A stretch of DNA of 55,176 nt from Blautia schinkii (GTDB taxonomy: Bacteria > Bacillota > Clostridia > Lachnospirales > Lachnospiraceae): NCBI RefSeq assembly GCF_013304825.1, contig NZ_JAAWUO010000022.1, positions 1 to 55,176 on the forward strand, in the 5' to 3' direction. Of the stretch, positions 1 to 8,238 are shown piece after piece. Both the position numbers and the translations under genes were made by a program. The notes beneath the pieces are model-generated. The model saw nothing but the letters and a program-made list of their open reading frames with translations, had not been told where the DNA came from and ran no database searches. How positions within the stretch are numbered: position 1 is the first letter of the stretch; every line of letters begins with the position of its first letter.

Positions 1-332
1 TCCACCGGCAGGACGATGTTCTCATACACATTCAGAATAGGAACAAGGTTATAGTTCTGGAAGATAAAGCCGATGTTGCGGCGGCGAAAGATGGTAAGCT
101 GTTCATCGTTCTTCTTTGCCAGTTCTTCGCCCCGGACGATCACGGTTCCGCTGGTGGGAGTGTCCAGCCCGCCCATCATGTGAAGCAGGGTGGACTTGCC
201 GCTGCCGGATGTTCCCACAACGGCCACAAACTCGCCGTCCTCCACGGAGAAGTTCACACCGTCAAGGGCGCGGGTAATGTTCGGCTCTGTGCCGTAATAC
301 TTTTTCAGATCAATCGCCTGTAAAACGCTCAT
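1..332 (-). CDS. ABC transporter ATP-binding protein, peptide-efflux type (cluster A), 3' end beyond window
   Basis: This is the N-terminal ~110 residues of a MacB/SalX-like ATPase; the gene runs off the left edge. Reading from ATG at 332, the Walker A loop GTSGSGKST is visible at about residues 40-48 and the Q-loop region as FIFQNYNLVP. The protein is nearly identical to the complete 221-aa ATPase at 31852-32517. In that family it energises an FtsX-type permease that expels or senses peptide antibiotics at the membrane. A TTGAAAGGAGT ribosome binding site precedes the start. It has its own promoter block (365-469) rather than following the permease directly, and a second permease probably lies just outside the window. 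The family is certain; the substrate is unknown. Confidence 0.93.
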   Translation of the reverse strand, partial: MSVLQAIDLKKYYGTEPNITRALDGVNFSVEDGEFVAVVGTSGSGKSTLLHMMGGLDTPTSGTVIVRGEELAKKNDEQLTIFRRRNIGFIFQNYNLVPILNVYENIVLPV

Positions 333-364
333 ACTCAAAACTCCTTTCAAGGCTTTCTGCCTGT

Positions 365-469
365 TGATAAGGCTATTGTAAAACCCAAATGTCCGCGAAA
401 TGTTACAGCGGCCAAAAAATTTCATTGAAAATCGGGGGTGAAATGCTACAACGCTCGGACATTTCAAAA
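365..469 (-). promoter_or_regulatory. Promoter/operator block for the cluster A ATPase
   Basis: On the minus strand a -10 hexamer TACAAT (375-380) is preceded by a 6-bp gap and then by a 21-bp operator at 387-407, read as TGTAACATTTC followed by GCGGACATTT. No good -35 box is present, so the operator occupies its place, as expected for activator-dependent transcription. An inverted relative, GAAATG...CGGACATTTC, lies upstream at 440-465. About 100 bp of this block is repeated almost exactly at 2528-2630. Confidence 0.75.
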
Positions 470-472
470 TTA

Positions 473-2506
473 TTATTCAACTACCCTTAATCGAGCTACA
501 ATACTTGTTTTTCTAAAATAGCGAAACGAAACATGAGGAACTATAATCGCCACAACGCAAATAACAATTCCCTCTAATATCAACGGGAAAATCGTAGGCT
601 GTATTGTAAACAGCCATAAGTCAGGTTGATTAAAGAAAGTAGGAAGAATTGTATTTGCAACAATAAGAGAGAGAGGTAAACCCATTACACAAATCAGAAA
701 TGCGTAAAACAATCCCTCCAATACGGTCAATTTGTTAATTTGTTTTTTCGTCATTCCGATGCTCTCTAATGTAGCAAATTCCCGTTGCCGGTTTATAATG
801 CCCGTTATAATGATGTTGGAAAAATTCACAAGCCCGATACTTCCTAATAGAAACCCAATAAGGCCACCTATGATAAAAATAGTTTGTTTTAATCCATTCA
901 TAGTTTGTGCCAATGTTTCAGACGATGCGTATTCAACGGTAGGCAAAGAATTGATGTACTCGGTCGCTGGCAAAAAGTGTTCTTTTTCCACATCAAACAC
1001 ATAACTCATTATGGCTGGATTGTTATACAATTCCACAAACATCTCATTACTCATATAAAAAATAGGACAATCGCCGCCAACATCAGTGTAGCCAACATTC
1101 TTACCCGGAGATTCTACCAATGAAAAATCAACCACTGCACGCGCAATTACCGAAACCGTTTTATAAGGCAATCCATCTTTGTAAATGGTAACTTCCTGAT
1201 TGAGCGGACAAAGAAATTCAGGAGATTCATTTGGGTTGATCGCTGAAATTTCTATAACATAGTTTCCACTTTCCAAATATGAGGTTAGTTGCTGTATATC
1301 TGTTTCTCCCTCAATGAAATTCAATTTAGGAAGTATTGATTTTTCTACCCCGTAAATATTGCAAAGAGGTCGATAATCAACACCGAGTTTTACTGGATAA
1401 GTTCTGCCATCAACCATACCACTTCGTATAAGGTGATTATCTTCTGTGTATTCGTCTAATACTTCCGTGACCAAACTACCATAATCATAAGTAACACTGA
1501 CATCATCCAAAGTGTTTTTATAAATTCGACTTCCGTTCAGCACAGGAATATTATTTTCAATATCAGATATGATTTCATTACTAACAGAATCATCTTTAAA
1601 TCGAAAACCTTGCACATTAGAAAATGTGTTTGGGCTTGCCACAACAAAATCAAATGAGGTAACAGAAGATACATATTTTTTAACATCAACACTATTTCCG
1701 ATTGCGATTGCACTGTTTAGGAGAATAATGCAGAGTATCATGGATAAGACGATAAATATGGTACGCTTTGAATTTCTTCTTAAATTTCTCCATGCCATTT
1801 CTGTTATTCTATTCTTAAACGAAAGACGATTCTTGTTGGCACTATGATAATTGTCTTTTTCATAGTATCTAGTTGCCTCAATGGGCGAAATCGTAGCTGC
1901 AATTTTGAATGGTTTCTTTATACTCACCCAAACAGTAATCGCACTAAATATCCCGGCAACGACAAAAATAATAGGATTAAAACTCAAGTTCACAGAAAGA
2001 TTGTGATACTCGCCTTTCATAAAATTAAGAATCCACGGAAGCATAAGTATTCCTACTATATATCCTAAAATCAACCCAATAGATATAGCAATTATAGACA
2101 GCCAAAATGCTTGCTTATAAACAATTCGCTTGATTTGCTTCTCCGTTGTTCCGATTGTTCTTAATAAGCCATATTTCTTTATTTCTTGAACAACAGAAAT
2201 CTCAAAAATATTGCGAATGAGCAAATAGCCCGTTATTACAAAAATCATAATAAAAAACAGGGCTGCTATTATGGCAATCCAATTTACAGATGTACCAGTG
2301 GACGGGCTGGTTCCCCTAATTTGCAAAATAGTTGTCTGTATAGACTGGATCGCTCCAACACATAAAGTCGTTACAGAAGTAAAAAGCATTGATGTTAAAA
2401 CGATTGCTATTACAGCAACAATATTTCGTAATTTGTTGGCTTTGAAGCTTCTTTGCGCCAGCTTCTTTGTAATGGCGCTGGTGTCATTTTCAAAAGGCCA
2501 TGTCAT
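473..2506 (-). CDS. FtsX-family ABC transporter permease (cluster A)
   Basis: 677-aa membrane protein with the two-FtsX-domain layout of BceB/Vex-type permeases. TM1 lies near residues 30-50, three further helices within about 75-225, and a large extracytoplasmic domain at about 285-525 is followed by four C-terminal helices. Start chosen at 2506: MTWPFENDTSAITKKLA matches the start of the cluster B permease and a GGAGGTGA site lies just upstream; an upstream ATG would read through the promoter. Its order differs from cluster B, where the ATPase precedes the permease. Here the permease comes first, with its own operator block, so it may share the ATPase encoded at 332 with a second permease outside the window. 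Expected role: export or sensing of cationic/cyclic peptides. Confidence 0.9.
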   Translation of the reverse strand: MTWPFENDTSAITKKLAQRSFKANKLRNIVAVIAIVLTSMLFTSVTTLCVGAIQSIQTTILQIRGTSPSTGTSVNWIAIIAALFFIMIFVITGYLLIRNIFEISVVQEIKKYGLLRTIGTTEKQIKRIVYKQAFWLSIIAISIGLILGYIVGILMLPWILNFMKGEYHNLSVNLSFNPIIFVVAGIFSAITVWVSIKKPFKIAATISPIEATRYYEKDNYHSANKNRLSFKNRITEMAWRNLRRNSKRTIFIVLSMILCIILLNSAIAIGNSVDVKKYVSSVTSFDFVVASPNTFSNVQGFRFKDDSVSNEIISDIENNIPVLNGSRIYKNTLDDVSVTYDYGSLVTEVLDEYTEDNHLIRSGMVDGRTYPVKLGVDYRPLCNIYGVEKSILPKLNFIEGETDIQQLTSYLESGNYVIEISAINPNESPEFLCPLNQEVTIYKDGLPYKTVSVIARAVVDFSLVESPGKNVGYTDVGGDCPIFYMSNEMFVELYNNPAIMSYVFDVEKEHFLPATEYINSLPTVEYASSETLAQTMNGLKQTIFIIGGLIGFLLGSIGLVNFSNIIITGIINRQREFATLESIGMTKKQINKLTVLEGLFYAFLICVMGLPLSLIVANTILPTFFNQPDLWLFTIQPTIFPLILEGIVICVVAIIVPHVSFRYFRKTSIVARLRVVE

Positions 2507-2527
2507 AGTTGTATCACCTCCATATTT

Positions 2528-2630
2528 GATAAGGGTATTGTAAAACCTAAATGTCCGCGAAATGTTACAGCGGCCCAAAAATTTCATTGAAAATCGGGGT
2601 GAAATGTTACAACGCTCGGACATTTCAAAA
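2528..2630 (-). promoter_or_regulatory. Promoter/operator block for the cluster A permease
   Basis: Near-exact copy of the block at 365-469: -10 TACAAT on the minus strand at 2537-2542, a 6-bp gap, the 21-bp operator at 2549-2569, and an inverted operator-like element at 2601-2626. It lies between the kinase gene and the permease, so the permease is probably transcribed separately from the two regulatory genes under response-regulator control. Confidence 0.75.
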
Positions 2631-2672
2631 AAAATTTACGGCGGGCAGCCGGAAATGGCCGTCCGCCGCATT

Positions 2673-3704
2673 CTATTTTGTCGGCAGCATAATGGAAAAT
2701 TCCGAGCCCTTGCCCGGCTCTGAAACCACTTTGATATAGCCGCCTTGCCGCGTTACGATCTCGCGGGCCAGATACAGTCCAATGCCCACGCCCTGCTGTT
2801 CGTGTACTTCTTCCTCACGATAAAAGCGCCGGAAGATAGCAGCCTGATTACTTTCGGAAATGCCCTTGCCGGTATCGGCTACTTTGATCTCCACATACAT
2901 TTCCCACGGTATCACCGACACCGTAATTTTTCCACCTGCCGGAGTATACTTCACCGCATTGTCCAACAGGTTAAAGAGGGCTTCGGATGTCCACTTGCTG
3001 TCATGGGAAAAGGTCAAATTCTCCGGGCAGTCCACAGATACAGCGATTTTCTTTTTTTCCGCTGCATACACGATCCCACTCATGGCTTGCGCCACGGTAT
3101 CAAAGAGGCAGACCGGTTTCTTATTCAACTGGATTACGCCCGTTTCCAACCGTGAGGTTTTCACAAGAGCCTGAAAGAGAAAGTCCAGTTTATCTGTCTG
3201 GGTGCGGATTCCACGGATAAAATCGGTACGCTCCGCCTCGGTCATAGGCTTTTCCAGCAGGGTGTCCGTCGCCATTTTCAGATTGCTTACCGGCGTTTTT
3301 ACCTGATGGGAAATATCCGATACAAGGGTTTGTAACTCCTGCCGTTCCTCGTCCACCCGGCGACGGTTCTCCTGCATGATTTGGTAAAGTCTCGCCAGCC
3401 GGTGCCCGATTCTGGCGAGCTGGGTTTCGCTGTCCTCTGGCCGCTGGGGTGCTTCATTTCCGGCGATCATGTGGTCTAAGGTCTGGCACAGGTCAGTGGT
3501 AAACTGCGACAGTCGCTTTCCAAACGCCTGCGTCAGTACAAAAATCCCTACAATGGCGCACAGCAGCAGCGCCCCGCCTGTCAGCAGCACCGCAATCTGT
3601 TTTGTCACAAGAAAAAGAGCTATGGTGATCCCGGACATGGAGAGGACAAGCTCCATTGCCACCCGGCCAAACAGCCGCTTTACCGAGAGGTTTTGAAACT
3701 TCAT
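2673..3704 (-). CDS. Sensor histidine kinase (cluster A), short-loop intramembrane type
   Basis: 343 aa. Two transmembrane helices at about 14-34 and 38-60 are separated by only a few residues, so there is no extracellular sensor. This is typical of BceS-like kinases that read the state of a partner ABC permease. The H-box SDISHQVKTPV puts the phospho-accepting His at about 133. The N-box LLDNAVKYTP and G-boxes VADTGKGI and GVGIGLYLA are intact. ATG at 3704 is chosen because it overlaps the regulator's stop as ATGA and follows GGAGGCGAGG; a longer start at 3725 is possible. The partner is the regulator ending at 3701. Confidence 0.92.
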   Translation of the reverse strand: MKFQNLSVKRLFGRVAMELVLSMSGITIALFLVTKQIAVLLTGGALLLCAIVGIFVLTQAFGKRLSQFTTDLCQTLDHMIAGNEAPQRPEDSETQLARIGHRLARLYQIMQENRRRVDEERQELQTLVSDISHQVKTPVSNLKMATDTLLEKPMTEAERTDFIRGIRTQTDKLDFLFQALVKTSRLETGVIQLNKKPVCLFDTVAQAMSGIVYAAEKKKIAVSVDCPENLTFSHDSKWTSEALFNLLDNAVKYTPAGGKITVSVIPWEMYVEIKVADTGKGISESNQAAIFRRFYREEEVHEQQGVGIGLYLAREIVTRQGGYIKVVSEPGKGSEFSIMLPTK

Positions 3705-4393
3705 TTTGCCTCGCCTCCCGTCCATTGATACCCCATGCCGTAAACGGTCTTGATGTAGGGTGCGCCGCCGTCGGCTTCAATCTTGCTGCGAATACGGCTG
3801 ATGGAGGTTGTCAGGGTGTGTTCGTCCACAAACCGCTCGTCTATATCCCACAGCTTTTCCAAAAGCTGCCCACGGGTCAGCACTTGCCGGGGATTTTTAC
3901 GAAACAGGTTCAGCATTTTGTACTCCATCGGGGATAGAGTCAGGGGCTTGCCGTTTAAGGAAGCCGTCTGCTCCGAGAAGTCCAGAAACAACCGCCCGTC
4001 GTCGTAAATGTCCTTGGCCGGTTTGTGGTGTTCCAGCATGGCGAACATGGCTTTGATTTTCCGCTGCAAGGCCCCAATCACAAAGGGCTTTGTGATGTAG
4101 TCCACCGCGCCCACCTCATAGCCCCGTATCTGGTCGCTCTCCTGATCGTTGGCGGTCAGGAATATTACGATGGTGTCCGGGTGCTGGGGCTTTATCAGCT
4201 TGCACAGCTCAAAACCGTTCCCATCTGGCAGGTTAATGTCCAACAGCACTAAATCAAATTCCCGCTGGCGGATGGCTTCGGCTGCGGTTCTGGCATTTAG
4301 AGTAGAAGTCACGCCATAGCCGTCTGCGGTCAGGTTATAGGCCACCATCTTATTCAAAAAACTGTCGTCCTCGACAATTAAAATCTGCTTCAT
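3701..4393 (-). CDS. OmpR-family response regulator (cluster A)
   Basis: 230 aa. The N-terminal receiver domain has the acidic pair ED-D at 8-10, phospho-acceptor Asp52 in LLDINLPDG, and Lys in DYITKPF. A winged-helix effector domain with VDEHTLTTSISRIRSKIE and YGMGYQW follows. Start at 4393 (MKQILIVEDD) agrees with the cluster B orthologue of identical length. It is co-translated with the kinase through a 4-bp ATGA overlap. Its promoter carries the same 21-bp operator as the permease and ATPase promoters, so autoregulation is likely. Confidence 0.94.
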   Translation of the reverse strand: MKQILIVEDDSFLNKMVAYNLTADGYGVTSTLNARTAAEAIRQREFDLVLLDINLPDGNGFELCKLIKPQHPDTIVIFLTANDQESDQIRGYEVGAVDYITKPFVIGALQRKIKAMFAMLEHHKPAKDIYDDGRLFLDFSEQTASLNGKPLTLSPMEYKMLNLFRKNPRQVLTRGQLLEKLWDIDERFVDEHTLTTSISRIRSKIEADGGAPYIKTVYGMGYQWTGGEAK

Positions 4394-4421
4394 ATCCTCA
4401 CTTCCTTTGCTTTTTGCAGAT

Positions 4422-4454
4422 AGTATAACAGGCAAATGTCCGAGAATTGTTACA
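4422..4454 (-). promoter_or_regulatory. Autoregulated promoter of the cluster A regulator
   Basis: Minus-strand -10 TATACT (4422-4427), a 6-bp gap, then the operator at 4434-4454 (TGTAACAATTC followed by TCGGACATTT). The same arrangement and spacing occur at four other promoters in the window. Confidence 0.7.
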
Positions 4455-4604
4455 AGGACAAATATATTTATCATATTACAGCTTTTTTATGTGTACTGCA
4501 ATTTTATAAAAGAAAGGACAGCAGTATCATCAAATTGCTGTCCTTGCGGTTTATTATAGCTGGTAGTGTATAAGCGTGGGTTCATCATATTTGGTGTGGT
4601 ATCT

Positions 4605-4742
4605 TTAACTATGGGAAACTCCTGTTTCCCATCTGGAAACTGTTCTTGCAGATACCCCAAACTTCTCGGCAAGCTGTTCTTGCGTAAGATTCTTTTCTTT
4701 ACGACATTGCTTTAAAAAAGCTCCAATCTTTTTTGTATCCAT
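4605..4742 (-). pseudogene. XRE-type helix-turn-helix regulator, truncated
   Basis: ATG at 4742, after a GAGGTAGAG-like site, opens a 45-codon frame beginning MDTKKIGAFLKQCRKEKNLT and containing the whole helix-turn-helix (EQLAEKFGVSARTVSRWETG). It stops at TAA 4605-4607 immediately after the recognition helix. Relatives normally continue for 60-150 residues, and no continuation was found in the other minus-strand frames. It is probably the relic of a regulator; a functional 45-aa HTH cannot be excluded. Confidence 0.65.
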
Positions 4743-4824
4743 ATCTCTACCTCTCTTCCACTTACAGCTTACCAATATGCACCAAAATTACCACGACATA
4801 AAACGAGAATCCGTTAATTTTCAA

Positions 4825-4869
4825 CCGGACATCTTATGTCTGGAATAAATAAACGGTATTTTCATACCG
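4825..4869. promoter_or_regulatory. Two adjacent inverted repeats upstream of the XRE remnant
   Basis: CCGGACAT-CTT-ATGTCTGG (4825-4843) and CGGTAT-TTTC-ATACCG (4854-4869) lie 80-130 bp upstream of the truncated XRE gene. They could be operator half-sites or small hairpins. There is no U-run, so they are not terminators. Confidence 0.35.
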
Positions 4870-4895
4870 AAAACAAATACCTATAATCATTCCAA

Positions 4896-4936
4896 CATTC
4901 AAACAAGAAGTATCTCTCGCCCAATGCGCTCGGTCA
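4896..4936. repeat. 41-bp direct repeat, copy 1
   Basis: Exact 41-bp match to 5811-5851, in the same orientation. The two copies bracket the two small minus-strand genes at 4992-5758. A related ~17-bp stretch containing TTTTCTAAACT also recurs near each copy (4956-4971 and 5781-5797), on different sides. There is no inverted-terminal structure. Confidence 0.85.
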
Positions 4937-4991
4937 TATGTGAGAATGTCACAATTTTTCTAAACTCAATATTGTAAGACTGCTGGCATTG

Positions 4992-5372
4992 CTATTTCTT
5001 TTCATTCAATAATTCTTTTACTCTTTTAACCGGAAATCTATCTTCAATATCAACTACTTCAAACAGATTTAATGGCAATTCCTTTTCACCAATCAGGGAA
5101 AGGTATTCATTAACAGCTCTACGATCAATCATAATCTTTCCATGTCCTGCCCAATGACGATTGCTCTCTTCCTTTTTCAGTCCGGAAATCCAATATTTAT
5201 CACCATTCTCAATATCTATATAATTTGCATAGTTACCGATATTTTTCTGAAAGGCATGGTCATTAAAATAGATTGTTTTCTTACTTTTTGAAGTTTTGAC
5301 ATATCCAATCCATGCCGGACCATCATCAGAATATCCTGTTTTTAATTCAATGTACATCAAATTGTTAATCAT
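4992..5372 (-). CDS. Conserved hypothetical protein (126 aa)
   Basis: Soluble protein starting MINNLMYIELKTGYSDDGPA, with a motif-rich middle (TIYFNDHAFQK, DKYWISGLKK, RHWAGHGKIMIDRR). No signal peptide or membrane segment. Proteins of this kind are common as uncharacterised genes in gut Firmicutes and Bacteroidetes; their function is not known to me. ATG at 5372 is chosen for the AGGAGA site 9 bp upstream; Met at 5357 is an alternative. It follows the DUF3784 gene by about 50 bp and both lie between copies of the 41-bp repeat. A role as an accessory or immunity cassette would be a guess. Confidence 0.7.
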   Translation of the reverse strand: MINNLMYIELKTGYSDDGPAWIGYVKTSKSKKTIYFNDHAFQKNIGNYANYIDIENGDKYWISGLKKEESNRHWAGHGKIMIDRRAVNEYLSLIGEKELPLNLFEVVDIEDRFPVKRVKELLNEKK

Positions 5373-5425
5373 TCTTATTCTCTCCTGATTCCAAATTTTG
5401 CAACATCTCAACTAACTGGAAGTTA

Positions 5426-5758
5426 TTACTTTCTGCATAGCGTGTTTCCCAAAATGATAATTACCGCGACATCAATCAAAATAATTCCCAATGCAATATA
5501 TACAAAAAATGCAGACAAAATATTTTCAAGCACGCCCATAATTAATGCAAGAATTGCTATAATAGACATTCCAATTCCCATTGTTCTGCATAACTTCTTT
5601 TCATCATATTTTTCCTTTTCTTCTTTTGTAGCTGTATTATATCCAGAAATAAACCAGCTTCCGTGTCCAGAAAGTAAAGTTATAGAAAGTGCAGCAAATA
5701 TTACAAAGACAATCCACACTATCCAATCAGAACCTGTTGCTAAATCTGCTAATTTCAT
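5426..5758 (-). CDS. DUF3784 family membrane protein
   Basis: 110 aa with three predicted transmembrane helices (about 12-30, 60-80, 85-105). The loop after helix 1 carries the family signature: FISGYNTATKEEKEKYDEKKLCR. Function is unknown. The family recurs in Clostridia near other small membrane proteins, and a second member is at 23693-24025 in this window. It sits upstream of the hypothetical gene at 4992 in the same direction. Confidence 0.8.
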   Translation of the reverse strand: MKLADLATGSDWIVWIVFVIFAALSITLLSGHGSWFISGYNTATKEEKEKYDEKKLCRTMGIGMSIIAILALIMGVLENILSAFFVYIALGIILIDVAVIIILGNTLCRK

Positions 5759-5810
5759 CTATATGCTCCTTGAATTCCAATTTTCTAAACTCTCAATTCC
5801 ATCTTCTTGC

Positions 5811-5851
5811 CATTCAAACAAGAAGTATCTCTCGCCCAATGCGCTCGGTCA
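5811..5851. repeat. 41-bp direct repeat, copy 2
   Basis: Identical to 4896-4936. It lies between the DUF3784 gene and yjdF. With copy 1 it defines a ~915-bp unit holding two genes. Confidence 0.85.
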
Positions 5852-5882
5852 ATTCCGATTTGAGTTAAAGCCCAAGAGGCTT

Positions 5883-6299
5883 TTAATGCCCCTTATGCTT
5901 TTCTCTTTTCTTTTGCTGTTTCAACTCAAACATTCGCTGTTCTTTTGCCTCTTTTTTCTTGCGATTTCTCTCTTTACGCTCCTGTTTGTTATGTTCCTGC
6001 TGTAACTTCAATGCTTGCTGCGATTTTGTGCCAATACCTGTCCCTATTGTCTGCTTTTTTACTTCTCGATGCATCCGTTTCGGATTTCTTTTTATATCCT
6101 TTACAACAGTTTCAACAGCCGGACTGAATTTCAAACTGAAATAGTATTGTTGAATATATTCCTGCACTTCGTAATCTTTTGGTTCTGCACCAAATATTAC
6201 CTTCGCTACAGATAATTTACCATCCTCAATACGCTCGAATACGCCTACCCAAAATGGTTCTTCAAAATATACCGTCAGTTTTCCATTTGTTTTGTCCAT
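5883..6299 (-). CDS. yjdF: YjdF family protein (DUF2992)
   Basis: 138 aa. An N-terminal domain (GKLTVYFEEPFWVGVFERIEDGKL) contains the family core, and a central segment with EVQEYIQQYYFSLKFSP precedes a long, strongly basic, probably helical tail (KQERKERNRKKKEAKEQR). The family is known mainly because its gene in Firmicutes is controlled by the yjdF riboswitch, which responds to azaaromatic compounds. The biochemical role is unresolved; nucleic-acid binding by the basic tail is an inference. AGGAGGG precedes the ATG at 6299, and the riboswitch lies in the leader. Confidence 0.88.
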   Translation of the reverse strand: MDKTNGKLTVYFEEPFWVGVFERIEDGKLSVAKVIFGAEPKDYEVQEYIQQYYFSLKFSPAVETVVKDIKRNPKRMHREVKKQTIGTGIGTKSQQALKLQQEHNKQERKERNRKKKEAKEQRMFELKQQKKREKHKGH

Positions 6300-6321
6300 A
6301 AAAATCCCTCCTAAAATGAAT

Positions 6322-6412
6322 TGAACAAAGAATGGACAACCCGGAGGGGCAGGTTACTTACCCTATTTACATAGGACGGCTGGGCTACCTACCAGCTCTA
6401 GCATATCTTAAA
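6322..6412 (-). promoter_or_regulatory. Probable yjdF-motif riboswitch
   Basis: The ~110-nt leader directly upstream of yjdF is GC-rich and highly structured compared with its AT-rich surroundings. Read on the minus strand it contains GAGCTGGTAGGTAGCCCAGC, then the hairpin CCTAT-GTAA-ATAGG, and a CTGCCCCTCCGGGTTGTCC segment just before the ribosome binding site. Position and organisation fit the known class that senses azaaromatic ligands and controls yjdF translation. The call rests on gene context and recalled motif features; a covariance-model hit to Rfam yjdF would settle it. Confidence 0.75.
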
Positions 6413-6547
6413 AATATGCATTGCGTTTTTATCTTGTTTTTATCATATAAAGTGCAATATCACACAATATATCCTTACAATTTATATATTCTAATTCCTA
6501 TAGTAAATCTATACAATCATCTTTTCCATTGATAGTACGAGACGATT

Positions 6548-7687
6548 TTAACATAATACTTTATCTGCTTTCAACACATAATCATGGGAACATATAATTC
6601 TGCTTCTCTGAATGATATCACCTCTAACAGAACAGTTTCCTTTTGCACAGCCTTCTATCGGTGTAAAATTTTCGCAGGAACCACATTTTCTGCGTTCCTT
6701 TTTCATTCCACGTCCATCGCACCGGATCATTTCATAACCAACAATGTATTTTTGCAATTCATCTTCCGGGATTGTCTTTTCGAGCTTTTCTCCTGCATCA
6801 TTTCTCAGTTCAAAATGAATATCCTTGCCATTTATGTCTGCTTGCAAGGCTATATTATTATTTAAGAGACCTTCCTCGTTTAACTCATTGATTTCTTCAC
6901 AATCCAGATTTTCAATAAATTGCAAAATATCTTCCATTATGTCCACAGACAAGCCATATCCTCCAGAGCTGTATTCATAGAATATATTTCCATAATAATC
7001 GCCTTCTTTTAAGGTTATCGCAATCACATAGTCCCTGGATTTGTAATCATCAGATAGATCATGGTACATTTTTGTCTTCTCCTTATACTGATATCTGTTC
7101 TGGTTTTCTTCCCTATACTTTTCATTTTTTATTTTATCGACTGCATTTTGTTTTTCTATCTTTGCTTCCATTGCAGCATAACCATTTTGCTTAAATTTTT
7201 CTATCAGCTCGTCCCCATAACAATCACGAAATTCTTCTCTACATTTCTTTAATGCATCCAGTTGTGTAGATAAAAACTCATCAAAGAAGCTTTCCGGAAT
7301 ATGTAGCCTGCTTGAAAATTGTCTTTTTCTCTTTGGTATCGTTCTTTGAGTGCTGGCATATCCCAACACTCCCATAGACACATCTAACACCCCTGCTAGT
7401 TCTACCGAATTTAATTCATATACTTTTTCAATCGCATCATAAATATTTATTTCTACACCGACTCCCTGTTCATCCTGTTGTAAAAGATCCAGAAATTTTT
7501 CATAACTTATTTTACATCTATCATAAGGTCCCTTAATATACCAAGGTGCTTTTTTCGTAATCTCCGTATAATACTCCAAAGAAGCTTCCCAGTCATCGCA
7601 CTCTTCGTCTTCCTTACATGTGCTATACATACCACACACACCATTAGAGTCAAATCCACAAGTTTTGCAAGTTTTGTCAACCCTCAT
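6548..7687 (-). CDS. Hypothetical cysteine-rich protein (379 aa)
   Basis: Not recognised. The N-terminus has clustered cysteines (CKTCGFDSNGVCGMYSTCKEDEEC, about residues 8-30) and the C-terminus a second cluster (CDGRG...CGSCENFTPIEGCAKGNC...IICSHDY), suggesting two metal-binding knuckles. Residues ~80-135 (NSVELAGVLDVSMGVLGYASTQ...IPESFFDEFLSTQ) read like a helix-turn-helix or phase-control-type domain. The middle is charged and coiled-coil prone (KIEKQNAVDKIKNEKYREE). There are no signals or membrane helices. It may be a DNA-binding accessory protein of a mobile element, but this is only inference from the motifs. It is transcribed toward the yjdF leader. Confidence 0.6.
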   Translation of the reverse strand: MRVDKTCKTCGFDSNGVCGMYSTCKEDEECDDWEASLEYYTEITKKAPWYIKGPYDRCKISYEKFLDLLQQDEQGVGVEINIYDAIEKVYELNSVELAGVLDVSMGVLGYASTQRTIPKRKRQFSSRLHIPESFFDEFLSTQLDALKKCREEFRDCYGDELIEKFKQNGYAAMEAKIEKQNAVDKIKNEKYREENQNRYQYKEKTKMYHDLSDDYKSRDYVIAITLKEGDYYGNIFYEYSSGGYGLSVDIMEDILQFIENLDCEEINELNEEGLLNNNIALQADINGKDIHFELRNDAGEKLEKTIPEDELQKYIVGYEMIRCDGRGMKKERRKCGSCENFTPIEGCAKGNCSVRGDIIQRSRIICSHDYVLKADKVLC

Positions 7688-8149
7688 ACTGATCCCCTCT
7701 CAATCCATCAATACTTTTTTGCATAGATAAATTTTTTCATCGAATTCTTTCCTTGTAATTATACACTTTTTCTGATGATATTACTATCTGCATGGATATT
7801 TGAACTTACTATTGAACTCTTCTTACTGAAAACTATAGATACTCAATTTGAACATACGTTTTTGACAATTACATTGTATTTCAACCCGAAGATTCTTATT
7901 GTCATTCAGTGTGTTTATAAATGAATTTTATTATATATTCATAAAATTTTATACTAAAAACTTCAAAATAGTGATACTATATTTATACTTAGATTAAAAA
8001 ACCAACAACATATACAACGTCACCTTTTTTCTTTCCAAATACACTCTTTTGGGTTCAATTACTCAATTCTTACTGTAACTACTTTTCTAGTGATATTATG
8101 TTTTTTCATAATAATCTCTATACAAATCTTATAAATGCGCAAAAAACTA
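7688..8149. other. AT-rich intergenic region
   Basis: About 460 bp between divergent genes, very AT-rich, with no supported gene on either strand. It must contain the promoter of the minus-strand gene at 7687. The promoter of the plus-strand toxin gene lies at its right end. Confidence 0.6.
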
Positions 8150-8177
8150 TTGAAAAAAACATAAAACGTGCTATAAT
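8150..8177 (+). promoter_or_regulatory. Promoter of the HNH toxin operon
   Basis: TTGAAA (8150-8155), a 16-bp spacer and a perfect TATAAT (8172-8177). The toxin gene's GGGAGGA site is at 8227-8233 and its ATG at 8239. Confidence 0.75.
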
Positions 8178-8238
8178 TGCTCTCCGTTGTTGAACAAAGC
8201 GCTAATTTGACAGCTAAATATTTTTCGGGAGGACAACT

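Noticed and set aside
4487..4672. 61-codon minus-strand frame overlapping the XRE remnant
   Set aside because: No ribosome binding site and no family pattern. The real coding signal in this stretch is the XRE fragment in another frame (4605-4742).
5442..6005. 187-codon plus-strand frame
   Set aside because: It is the antisense of the DUF3784 and yjdF genes, and its composition reflects their complement.
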